A stretch of 64,000 bases of DNA, taken from NCBI GenBank assembly GCA_016110215.1, contig JADWQD010000013.1, positions 62,001-126,000 of the forward strand. The letters are read 5' to 3'. Source of the stretch: Capronia americana (lineage: Eukaryota; Ascomycota; Eurotiomycetes; Chaetothyriales; Herpotrichiellaceae). The notes beneath the pieces are model-generated. The model saw nothing but the letters and a program-made list of their open reading frames with translations. It made no database searches and was not told the DNA's origin. The position numbers were made by a program, and so were the translations under genes. Positions 19,327 to 28,288 of the stretch are shown here, in pieces (the stretch's first letter is position 1; every line of letters begins with the position of its first letter).

Positions 19327-21281
19327 CTAGCAACCTTCTGCAAGTAATTGTTTCACTGCCGCGTCAAACGTAATGTCCTGTTCCTTCGTGGTAACATTGC
19401 CCTCTGCTTTGGAGCAGCCAGCGCCTGTCCATGTCCATACGACAATGCTGGAAGATGGTCTCTTCTTCATATGGCCCAGTTTGAGACTGATAGACTCCGT
19501 GTGTACGGAAAGCTGTATCTTGCGAACTGCTTCCTGGCCATCATACATCGTGAACTCGCCACTGTGTGGTTGTGATAATATCCATTCTCTGTGTGTACTC
19601 TTGTCCGCGATTGCGTTTGTCGCAGCTGCCCTCGTAAGAGTCTCTGTATGCGCGACCAAGTCCAGCAGCAGCATGTGTCGAACAGATGCCAAGGCTACAT
19701 CTCGTGTCTCGTGCCGGGACAACGGTGTCTTCGAGAATCCGAAGTCAATCGGAGAAGTCTCGTATCTGGAACCCAACAGGGGAGGTCCCAGAAAGGTGGC
19801 TAGCCCAACCTGCAAATTTCGGCCAGCCGTCAATTTGAGTTCGAATGATGTTTTAGCAGGCACCATCAGCTCCGATAGGATCGTCTCGGAAGGCTCGATC
19901 TTCAGCGATCCAAACATCGCGTTGTTGGAGTTTTCTATGGACATTGCCCTTGGCAGGTTTGCCTTTTGAAAGGCGCGGAGTAGATTCTGGCAGCTATTCC
20001 AAAATGCTCTTGCCTCCGATCGGTGTCTTAGATGAGTCAGGATAGGCCGTGTCAGAGCGTACTCGGGCGTCGTTCTTGTCTTGGTTGTCATGGGAGGTGC
20101 CTTCTGCGTTCTTCTGTTCAGATTTTGTTCATGGGCCGCGTTGAGTAGCAGTCGCAAGGAGATCCCCACGAATCCAGCAACCAAGTCGTCTTCATCATTA
20201 GTAGTAAATGCGGTTTCCTGCTCGTCAGAAGATTTGAGCAAAAGCTGGTAATCACCCATGTCAATCTCAACGGACTGTGCGTGCGCAATTATCCCCTGAT
20301 TGCCGACGAGGCGTGCTTCGCGGCTTATCTCAAAGAACAATTCCTCCTCGAATAGCGCGTCTCGATGGTCTGTCAACTGCTGGCTAATATCCGTCGCCTC
20401 ACTCGTTCTAGGGCTCTCAAGGTGAAACGCCCCAGTTTTGACAGCATTGCGAATAACGTAAACAGCAAGGCGCCTGCTTTTCTTGGGCAACGTCCGAGCA
20501 TCCAACCCCACAGAGCCATCCGCGGCCTGGAGAAGAAGAGCGAAGCCCCGATCGCGGAACTGCGGTGCAGCCTCAGCAAAACCGAAATGAACACCAATGG
20601 CTTTGCGATCTCTTGGGAGTCGCGATATTGGCCAGCCTTTGGCTCTGAGATCAGCGACTTGCCGCCAAAATTCGGCTTCATGTTCGGCTTCGGCCTCTAG
20701 TCGAGAAGAGGCGGCTGATAGCTTGTTAGAGGCCGAATGGAAGCCTTCTGACCTCCAGCCTTGTGAGACAGACACTAGTTGCCGTCTTACGGGTGGTGAG
20801 ATTGGCTTTTCTTCGAGGACCCTTGCGACCAACGATCCTACTGGAGCAGCCTCTTTGAGTGGTGCAGACATGGAATGCCGCGCGGGAACAGACTGCTGTG
20901 AAATCAGCCATGACACAAAGTCGAGAGCGCAGAGGATGTCGTTCTGTGCAGCCCTATGAATGTCAATCTCAGCAGGGGAAAGGGCCGGAAGAATAGGGCT
21001 CACCCGAGTCGCTCAAGCATCTGGTTTCTTCGCTCCCAAAGGCGCTCTGTGCGCTTCTGCGGAGTTTCATCATCCTCCGCGAGGGACTCCTCTTCTGGGC
21101 CATCTTGGGTGGCATCCGGAGCTATATCTTTACCCTGGATCTCGGCGAGAAGTGAGCGTTCGGTGACATGGCGAAAATGTCCCTTCTGGGCGATGATCTG
21201 CTGAATCTGTGACTCCAGGGCTTGCGACTTCGACGACGGCTCCGGGGGGATCACAAGGCTGATGGTGTTTGACTCAGCCAT
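19327..21281 (-). CDS. MED17: Mediator complex subunit 17 (Med17/Srb4)
   Basis: Two exons, 21004-21281 and 19327-20953, with a 50-nt intron (20954-21003, GTGAGC donor). The splice joins RNQMLERLG to AAQNDILCALDFVSWLIS, giving 634 residues, in the usual size range. ATG at 21279-21281. Known: Med17 is the central head-module scaffold of Mediator and is needed for RNA polymerase II transcription. Seen: the Srb4-type start with acidic stretch and R-x-RLWERRNQ; the ALDFVS segment; then PARHSMSAPLKEAAPVGSLVA, matching the N-terminal Srb4 signature; a conserved block around FWRQVADLRAKGWPISRLPRD; and GVHFGFAEAAPQFRDRGFA. The C-terminal part is mixed alpha/beta. The protein is nuclear. It is head-to-head with phosphofructokinase. 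Confidence 0.85.
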
Positions 21282-21955
21282 GAGCTTTCGATGAGGGATT
21301 AATTGTGGATGGAATCCGTGTCAGTCCCATCAGCGCAGCACCGAGCTGAAGCGCATCAAAAATCTTTTCCTGCTCAGAAGCAACTGTTTATGTCGAGTGT
21401 CTGAGTTCTAATTGGTGAAATTTTCATGTATTGTTCCTTGTGCAAAAGCGAAATCGGAGGCCTCCCGTGATACTCGTAGTTTCGCAGTGAAGGAAAGTTT
21501 GTAGCCAACAGCAGTGAAGCTCGACAGCAAGGGGCGCATTTTTAGCACCGTAAGTGAAAGTTTGGGGTCGCCGGGGTCAGCTCTAAGCCTATCGGTTACA
21601 GTGGATCTTTCTTTTGGCCAGAAGCACGTTGAGCAGCCAACTGGCGTTTGAGCCTTGCGGGCACTTATCGATCGACGAATGACGTTGTCTGCCCTCAGAA
21701 CTGCTTCTGCTCCAGCTTCTGCTCGGCGCGACAAACTTATCACTTCTGCTTTATCTTTGAGCTTCATCTTTATTTGACTGACCTCTTACCCCCACGGACC
21801 CCTTTCCTTTTCCTTGGTTCCCTTTCCGCCGACGTATATAACTTTGTCCTTCATCTACAGAATTCCTCGAGGAAGACTATCAACTCCTGAACCTTACGAA
21901 CGGAACCCCGCCTAATCACTGTCCCACCCAAACCACTTGACGGCCCCCGAACAAT
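21282..21955. promoter_or_regulatory. Divergent promoter of MED17 and phosphofructokinase
   Basis: 674 bases. On the pfk side there is a strong pyrimidine tract (about 21780-21830) followed by TATATAA at 21836-21842, 114 bases before the ATG. This is the arrangement typical of strongly expressed fungal glycolytic genes. No gene is supported inside. Confidence 0.6.
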
Positions 21956-24346
21956 ATGGCCGCCGACGGTGTGCCAGCGCCGCCCCGGAAGCGCAGAATC
22001 GGCGTCTTGACCAGTGGAGGTGACTCTCCTGGTATGAATGGGGCTGTCCGGGCAGTGGTGCGCATGTCGATTCACATGGGCTGCGAGTCTTATGCAATCT
22101 ACGAAGGCTACGATGGATTGGTGAAGGGTGGTGATCTGATCAAAGAGATGAAATGGGAGGATGTCAGAGGCTACCTGTCACGAGGCGGTACCTTGATAGG
22201 TACAGCACGGTGTATGCCCTTCATGGAGCGGTGGGGCAGGTTGAAAGCAGCCAAAAATATGGTTCTCCGTGGCATCGACGCTCTGGTCATCTGTGGTGGT
22301 GATGGTAGCTTGACCGGCGCTGACAAGTTCAGAGCAGAGTGGCCGAGCTTGATCGAGGAGCTGGTGGACACGGGAGAGCTGACACCAGAAGAGGTCGAAC
22401 CCTTCAAGCACCTGAACATCGTCGGCCTAGTCGGCTCCATTGACAATGACATGTCCGGCACCGACGCCACGATTGGCTGCTATTCCTCCCTCGAACGAAT
22501 CTGCAGTGCTGTGGATGACGTGTTCGACACTGCGGCTTCCCACCAGCGAGGCTTCGTCGTTGAAGTCATGGGCCGTCACTGCGGTTGGCTGGCTCTGATG
22601 GCATCCATAGCCACTGGCGCCGACTATGTCTTCATTCCTGAGAAACCACCACGAGTCGGTTGGGAAGACCAGATGTGCAACGTCATCACCACACACAGAT
22701 CAAGAGGCAAGAGGAGGTCCATCGTCATCATCTCCGAGGGTGCTCATGACCGAGAGCTGAACAAAATCACGGCGAACCACGTCAAGGATCTTCTGACTAA
22801 GAAGCTGAAGCTCGACACGCGAGTCACAGTCTTGGGCCATACACAGAGAGGTGGACAGGCGTGCTTCTACGATCGCTGGCTGTCTACATTGCAAGGTGTG
22901 GAAGCCGTGAAAGCGGTCTTGGAAGCTACTCCCGAAACTCCCAGCCCTGTCATCACCATTCGAGAGAACAAGATTGAGCGGTCCAATCTGATGGAGACCG
23001 TCGCGTTGACCAAATCGGTTACCACTGCTATTGAAGAGAAGAATTTTGACAAGGCGATGCAATTGCGCGACATCGAGTTCAAAGAGTACTACAACAGCTA
23101 CGTCATTACCACCTCGACCGACCATCCTGCGTTGAAACTCCCAGAAGAAAGGAGGATGCGGATTGCCATCATCCATGTTGGGGCTCCTGCAGGCGGTATG
23201 AATCCGGCCACCCGAGCTGCGGTTGCTTACTGCTTGACGCGAGGCCATACTCCGATTGCCATTCACAACGGCTTCCCAGGTCTGCAACGACACCACGATG
23301 ACAAGCCACTTGGGTCTGTCCGCGAGTGCAAGTGGATTGACGTGGACCCGTGGGTAAACGAGGGCGGCTCTGAGATTGGAACAAATCGTGGCTTGCCCAG
23401 CGCAGACCTGAAGAAGACTGCCGAGTGCTTTGAGTTGTACAAGTTCGACGCAATGTTCCTGATCGGTGGGTTCGAAGCCTTCACCGCAGCAAGTGAGCTG
23501 AGAAAGGCACGGCCACAGTATGAAGCTTTCAAAATCCCCTTGGTCGTCCTGCCGGCCACCGTATCCAACAATGTCCCGGGAACAGAGTACTCCCTCGGCA
23601 GTGATACTTGTCTCAACACCTTGATCCAGTTCTGCGATGCCATCAGACAATCCGCTTCTTCATCAAGACGACGAGTCTTCGTCATAGAAACACAGGGCGG
23701 TCGGTCTGGATACCTCGCGACGATGGCAGGTCTTTCGGTTGGTGCGTTGGCGGTGTATATTCCTGAAGAGGGAATCAACATCCACATGATCGCTAGAGAT
23801 ATTGAATTCCTACGCGAAAACTTCAAGAACGACCAGGGAGCCTCGAGAGCTGGCAAGATCATTCTTCGAAACGAAAGAGCCAGCTCAACGTACACGACAC
23901 AAGTGATTGCGGACATGATTAAGGAAGAAGCTCGCGGCCGATTCGAGTCGCGTGCAGCTGTCCCTGGTCACTATCAACAAGGAGGCAAGCCTTCGCCTAT
24001 GGATCGAATCCGAGCTCTCCGAATGGCAATCAAGTGTATGCAGCACATTGAGGGCCGATTTATCGGCAAGGACAAGGAATGGATTGCTGCCGATCCGCTC
24101 TCGGTAGCGGTCATCGGTATCCAAGGCTCCGAAGTCGTCTTCACGCCCATGGGAGGTGAGACAGGACTGGAAGCCACCGGCACCGACTGGGAAGACCGAA
24201 GGCCCCTGAATGAATTCTGGATGTCAATGAAGGAGACAGTTGACATCCTCAGTGGCCGGCCGAGAGTGTCGGACTGCTGTGAGGAGTGTGGAAAGCCTCT
24301 GTCAGGCGACATTTCCAGGCCTGTGCCTCTGAAGCAGGGCGAATGA
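21956..24346 (+). CDS. pfkA: ATP-dependent 6-phosphofructokinase
   Basis: A 796-residue single-exon protein, the usual length for the fungal double-domain enzyme. It phosphorylates fructose 6-phosphate to fructose 1,6-bisphosphate, the committed step of glycolysis. N-terminal catalytic half: ATP-loop GGDSPGMNG (21-29), GGDGS (113-117) and SIDND (160-164) with D162 the expected catalytic base, then MGRHCGWLAL and the sugar-phosphate loop HTQRGG. C-terminal allosteric half from about residue 400: GAPAGGMNPATRA, GGFEAF, NNVPGTEYSLGSDTC, ETQGGRSGYLA and GHYQQGG. It ends with a short Cys-bearing tail (DCCEECGKP). The ATG follows a TATA box and CT-rich leader. Nothing is truncated. Confidence 0.95.
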   Translation: MAADGVPAPPRKRRIGVLTSGGDSPGMNGAVRAVVRMSIHMGCESYAIYEGYDGLVKGGDLIKEMKWEDVRGYLSRGGTLIGTARCMPFMERWGRLKAAKNMVLRGIDALVICGGDGSLTGADKFRAEWPSLIEELVDTGELTPEEVEPFKHLNIVGLVGSIDNDMSGTDATIGCYSSLERICSAVDDVFDTAASHQRGFVVEVMGRHCGWLALMASIATGADYVFIPEKPPRVGWEDQMCNVITTHRSRGKRRSIVIISEGAHDRELNKITANHVKDLLTKKLKLDTRVTVLGHTQRGGQACFYDRWLSTLQGVEAVKAVLEATPETPSPVITIRENKIERSNLMETVALTKSVTTAIEEKNFDKAMQLRDIEFKEYYNSYVITTSTDHPALKLPEERRMRIAIIHVGAPAGGMNPATRAAVAYCLTRGHTPIAIHNGFPGLQRHHDDKPLGSVRECKWIDVDPWVNEGGSEIGTNRGLPSADLKKTAECFELYKFDAMFLIGGFEAFTAASELRKARPQYEAFKIPLVVLPATVSNNVPGTEYSLGSDTCLNTLIQFCDAIRQSASSSRRRVFVIETQGGRSGYLATMAGLSVGALAVYIPEEGINIHMIARDIEFLRENFKNDQGASRAGKIILRNERASSTYTTQVIADMIKEEARGRFESRAAVPGHYQQGGKPSPMDRIRALRMAIKCMQHIEGRFIGKDKEWIAADPLSVAVIGIQGSEVVFTPMGGETGLEATGTDWEDRRPLNEFWMSMKETVDILSGRPRVSDCCEECGKPLSGDISRPVPLKQGE

Positions 24347-24913
24347 AAGCAGAAACGATAGAGCAGCAGCGACTTTTGAATTAGGGTTATCCCGGTTGCT
24401 TCTGAAGTAGACTGGCGGGTGGTTACGGAGAGAAAAGGGAGGTAGCAAACAATGTTCTGGACTCACGAATAGATGACCTTTGGACTTCTGATTGAATTCA
24501 ACGAAACCCACCGAGCGGTTGGTGCCTGCATTAGTCTATCCACCTGCAAGTCGCCTGATGGGATCATACCACCCTGCGGTATAGCGTGCAGGAAGATGGT
24601 CAGCAATCCAGAGGCGATGGTGACGCTTTGAAATGAAGGCACAATGATTGGCTTGATCTTATCAGATAATTGCAGTGGCGGCCAATCACGACAGAGGCAT
24701 TTGCGCGCCTTCAACCTTTGTGACGTCGATATAAACCCAGCGGTTCTCCAAACTCTCCAGCCGTGAACTATTCACTATTCGCCTTTGGTTACGCTCGACA
24801 ACTCTCTGCAAACGTTGCAATCTTACGGGACTCTTGTTCACCGCACCGAATTCCTCTCTCACCGAGGCTCCAGCAATTTTCCAACGTCTCTAGACCCCCA
24901 CCAGCGAAACAAA
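24347..24913. promoter_or_regulatory. Metallothionein promoter
   Basis: A TATAAA at 24730-24735 lies about 180 bases before the ATG, with TGACGTC (CRE-like) at 24721-24727 and TGCGCGC (fits the metal-responsive core TGCRCNC) at 24702-24708. The motif matches are short and could be chance. The 5' half is the phosphofructokinase 3' region. Confidence 0.4.
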
Positions 24914-25305
24914 ATGGTCAAGCCAACAACCTGTTGCGGCCGCAGTAGCGACACCTGCATTTGTGCCTCTAAGGCAGTTTGCTCTTGCGGAAAGCAATCT
25001 GCATTGAATTGCAACTGCGAGAGGAAGGCACAGGAGAATTCTATTCAAGGTGCCAGATGCTCGTGTAGTATGTCTTCACTCATTCACGAACCGCTGCGTA
25101 CTATGGCGTGTGTACTAACACTCCATTTGCTGCAGATGCCCGACCAGCCCAGCAATGTACCTGTGATCGAGCGGCGACCGAGAACCTCCCGCCATCGGGC
25201 TCAACTTGCGCATGCGGGAAGAGGAGCGCTACAAGTTGCAATTGCTCCTCGGCGACTGAGGGTGGGCTTCTGGCGACCGAGACTGATTTCACGACAAAGG
25301 CATAG
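24914..25305 (+). CDS. Cys-rich metallothionein-like protein (Crd2 type)
   Basis: Two exons, 24914-25067 and 25136-25305, separated by a 68-nt intron (GTATGT donor, TACTAAC branch site, TGCAG acceptor), giving 107 residues. The splice was not visible as a single open frame. It has 16 cysteines: CC at 7-8, then CxC pairs at 15/17, 23/25, 33/35, 49/51, 59/61, 76/78 and 86/88. These form repeated units of the type CxCGK(Q/R)SA..CxC, and the end is TETDFTTKA. No aromatic residue except one Phe near the end. Known: the layout and the CSCGK and ETDFT ending match the Candida Crd2 family of copper-binding metallothioneins. Inferred role: cytosolic copper or other thiophilic metal buffering. Confidence 0.78.
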
Positions 25306-25647
25306 ACATGTGGAGACACGATCACAGGACATCAGACGGGCGCCACGCATAGATGATGTGTTTGCGTGTGTGAGGCGTGTGCGTCATGGCATGCAGACGA
25401 GACCGGCGGAGCAGCCTTCCTGGCAGATCTTGTTTTAGCTCTTCCTGGCGTCCTGGGCGTTTGGGCTGGTAGGGAGGAGGCGCATATCGACGGAGCGTCA
25501 TCGATCACCTGGTTTTGCAACCAATAGGGATGTTGAATTCAAGAATGCATAACCAAAATCATTGTTTCATGAACCGTCCAGGGTCAGAGTTTCAGTTCTT
25601 GCACCGATCGTCCTCTCGGTATTTGCCCTATTCCAGCGTTGCTTCTT
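25306..25647. other. Convergent 3' spacer between metallothionein and NTase-like gene
   Basis: About 340 bases with no supported gene. Confidence 0.4.
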
Positions 25648-27138
25648 TCACTGCGACACTCCCTTGCGTTCACCCGCCTCTTGATTTTGTCCAAGAGAGG
25701 TGTTCTGCTTTTGCTGCTGGTCCAGCTTCTTCTGTCTTTCGCCAACTTCCCTCCAGTTGACTCTGGCCCATTCCAAGACGTCGTCGAACCTGCTTTCCTC
25801 AAACGCCTTTCTCACATCTTCCAGTCCTTCCGCAGCTTCCCTTGACGGTGCGTCCCCATGCTTGCCCACAATCTCTCTCTTCATACCTTTCATTACCCAC
25901 CCGACCTCCGTGCCTTCGATCGGCAGCCCCTTCCTGATGTCAGCCCACAGTTTGTCGGTCCCTATCACTCGCATCATCTTCCTCTTCCGATCTTCGAACT
26001 TCTGTGCAAACTCGGGACCAAAGAACTGCTTTGCATCGTCAACGACCTCTTCTCGCGTCAGAAGCGCAGACCTGCCTGCTTCGTCATCGACGTGCGCGGG
26101 GAGGTAAGTCTCGATCCAGTATCCGAAGAGAGGTCTTCTTCCAGCGCGCTGGCGGTCGTTGGCCTTCAACAGCTTGAGGAGTGGTTTGCTTTCTGTGCCT
26201 CTCGCTTGGTCCTCTTCGGTTTCTTTATCGTCTTCGTCGTGACTGCGGGACTTCCAACGGGCGGGATTGTGAAATCTGCAGCTGGCCACGTACTCTAGTA
26301 TCTCTTCCCAGCTGTTGAAGGGCTGCCAGTATCTTCCCTTGTCCAGACCCATATAATCCAACACTGTGTCTGGATCACTTGTGGCCAGCACCCTTGCCTG
26401 CTCTTTGTTGTGCTTCTCTACCTCCGCTATCCGTACGGACAGGCCTTTGGAGGAAACTGTGAGACCGAATCGCCGGATGATGCCTCCCAACATGTTCCAA
26501 AGATCCCCGTGGGCTTGGAAGAATATGTGCCAGTGGAAATAAGCGGCTGTCGGCATGATATTGATGTCGGCCTGGATGTACTTCTCTGGGATGGCTTCAC
26601 AAGGGCACGTGATTGTTCTGGGGCCGGCCGAGGATTCTGAGGATTCCACTGAGTTTGTTGAAGCGTCTGCAGTCACACTGAAGCCGGTTGTCTCCTTCGC
26701 AGTACCCAGAATCTCATTCCCGCTATCGGGCTTTGACTCTGGCCTGGGATCATGGCTCTGCACTTCTTTGACCATGTGCCGATGATCACCCGTACCATGT
26801 TTGCAGTCGGCTTCTACCACAACCTCTTTGAATTCATCCGGCCATGGCAGCGCAAGATTGTAGCTCGAGCTCCCACCCATCGTCTTCCATGTCTTCGCTC
26901 CCAGGAGCCGGGCCAGAAGATCTCCAGTTGCACGTCCGGACGGCAAGTGCCCTTTCACAGGTTCGGCAACCAGGATATCGATATCTCCATGCGACGTTTT
27001 TGGGGCTTCGAGAGCATGGCCGACAAGTTTGAAATGTTCCTTGAGGATCTCCTCGGCGTGAGCCAGGACTGACTCGTAGACTTTGGGAGGCATCCGTGGG
27101 GTGGACAGGCCATCCGCCGCGAAAGCCATGCCGCCCAT
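25648..27138 (-). CDS. Nucleotidyltransferase-like protein of unknown function
   Basis: A 496-residue single-exon protein with ATG at 27136-27138. I do not recognise a named family. Seen: SHGDIDILV at about 49-57 (D52, D54) and YIQADINIM at about 188-194 (D191). Together these make the [DE]x[DE] plus third-acid pattern of the DNA polymerase beta-like nucleotidyltransferase fold. A GGSSSYNLALP strand sits between them, and a low-complexity Ser/Thr/Glu linker (about 125-180) interrupts the fold. After that come an aromatic helix (FHWHIFFQAHGDLWNML), a GLTVSSKGLSVRI strand, and a charged C-terminal half ending in a Gln/Lys-rich coiled segment. No signal peptide or membrane segment. The assignment rests on spacing of acidic motifs only; the substrate (nucleic acid, protein or small molecule) cannot be told. 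Confidence 0.6.
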   Translation of the reverse strand: MGGMAFAADGLSTPRMPPKVYESVLAHAEEILKEHFKLVGHALEAPKTSHGDIDILVAEPVKGHLPSGRATGDLLARLLGAKTWKTMGGSSSYNLALPWPDEFKEVVVEADCKHGTGDHRHMVKEVQSHDPRPESKPDSGNEILGTAKETTGFSVTADASTNSVESSESSAGPRTITCPCEAIPEKYIQADINIMPTAAYFHWHIFFQAHGDLWNMLGGIIRRFGLTVSSKGLSVRIAEVEKHNKEQARVLATSDPDTVLDYMGLDKGRYWQPFNSWEEILEYVASCRFHNPARWKSRSHDEDDKETEEDQARGTESKPLLKLLKANDRQRAGRRPLFGYWIETYLPAHVDDEAGRSALLTREEVVDDAKQFFGPEFAQKFEDRKRKMMRVIGTDKLWADIRKGLPIEGTEVGWVMKGMKREIVGKHGDAPSREAAEGLEDVRKAFEESRFDDVLEWARVNWREVGERQKKLDQQQKQNTSLGQNQEAGERKGVSQ

Positions 27139-28288
27139 CTTGATACACCAGATACAGATCCAAGCAAGGAGGAGAAAGAGATTCTGGGGAGTAATGCGTA
27201 ACGCGATGGCGTCGCGGCTAAATATGTACGCGTTTTTGATAGAGGGAATGCGGTAATAGTGAAGTACTGTGCCGATGGAGGTGACAGGGAGGGTAGTTAA
27301 TGTAAAGTCAAGTAACGAACAGTGTTTTGTGAAAATGATGCAACAGCCGTTTGTTTGCGATTTATTTGTGACTCACCTGCATTCCACTTTCCTCACCGTC
27401 GACACGTTGACACGGCCACCTGCACCGCCTCGTCTGGGGCGACGGGTTCCAGCTCCAACAACAAAAGCTCCTAAAGAGGCAGTCCGTTTTTGACTTGGCA
27501 GTCGCCGCAGCTCCTCAGCTTTTCCACGTTTCGGTTATCGACGTTATCCCGTATGCGCCCTGATGACAATGCCTGTTTGCTGTGACAGGCACATCTGCAT
27601 GTACAAAGCCCAGAGTTCCAGCCTGAAGCTTGTTGGTATTCAAGTTTGTGCGAATCACACCACAGCCAGCTTATCCTGCTACGCTAACGCTCCGACAAAA
27701 TGTTCAGCGCCAACGGTCGTGGCATTGCTCTGATTGGTGCAAAAAAAAATGCACTGTCATGTGCTCTTTCATCTGATTGGTGGCAGAAATGCACTGTCAC
27801 GTGCTATATTATGTGACTTCCATTTCACCTGTACCCCTTACCTTTTATCGCCCCGAATCATTAATCACGGTCCCTCTATATTGTTCAATTCACAATCTTT
27901 CTACATTATTCAATATAAAAAAACTCTACGGTAATATCTTCTTAGCTTTGCTCTGATTGGTGCAATATTCCACTATTACGTGTCACGTTATGTGCATACT
28001 TTTCGGCGTTCATACCGGATACCTTCGTCAACTCGATAAATTCATCCGATTAGCACGCTCTGAAGGTGACTTAGGGCCTTTATGCCCTGCAGGATATTTT
28101 TCTACACGTCGACTGTATAGCAGTATTCTGCACAGACCCAAATTCAGAGTGATAGTGTTCCTTAAGCATTGTTATTCTGAAGGGGTATCTTCGATTCACC
28201 ATGCGATATCCATAGCAAGAACGCGTCTGTCCGGCGTAATGGCCAAGACGCTTGCTGGGTGTCTGAAACACCCCATCCCCCATCGCCT
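27139..28288. other. AT-rich spacer with a three-copy direct repeat
   Basis: 1150 bases between two leftward genes, more AT-rich than its surroundings. No frame looks coding. It contains three imperfect copies of a CTGATTGGTG..CAC..ACGTG unit, listed separately. The left end should hold the promoter of the NTase-like gene and the right end the Aquarius 3' UTR. Confidence 0.5.
27725..27996 (+). repeat. Three imperfect direct copies of a 35-45 base unit with ATTGG and CACGTG-like cores
   Basis: Copies at about 27725-27765, 27771-27806 and 27948-27996. Each starts (TTGCT)CTGATTGGTG, carries an inverted CCAAT box, and ends in a CAC-type core: TGCACTGTCATGTGC, TGCACTGTCACGTGC and CCACTATTACGTGTCACG. 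Copies 1 and 2 are adjacent; copy 3 lies about 140 bases further on. Confidence 0.6.

Noticed and set aside
22700..23650. 316-codon antisense frame inside phosphofructokinase
   Set aside because: It lies wholly opposite a well-conserved enzyme, has no family features, and is explained by codon bias of the sense gene.
27139..28288. Intact transposon
   Set aside because: No terminal inverted repeats, target-site duplication or transposase frame could be found; only a short three-copy repeat.
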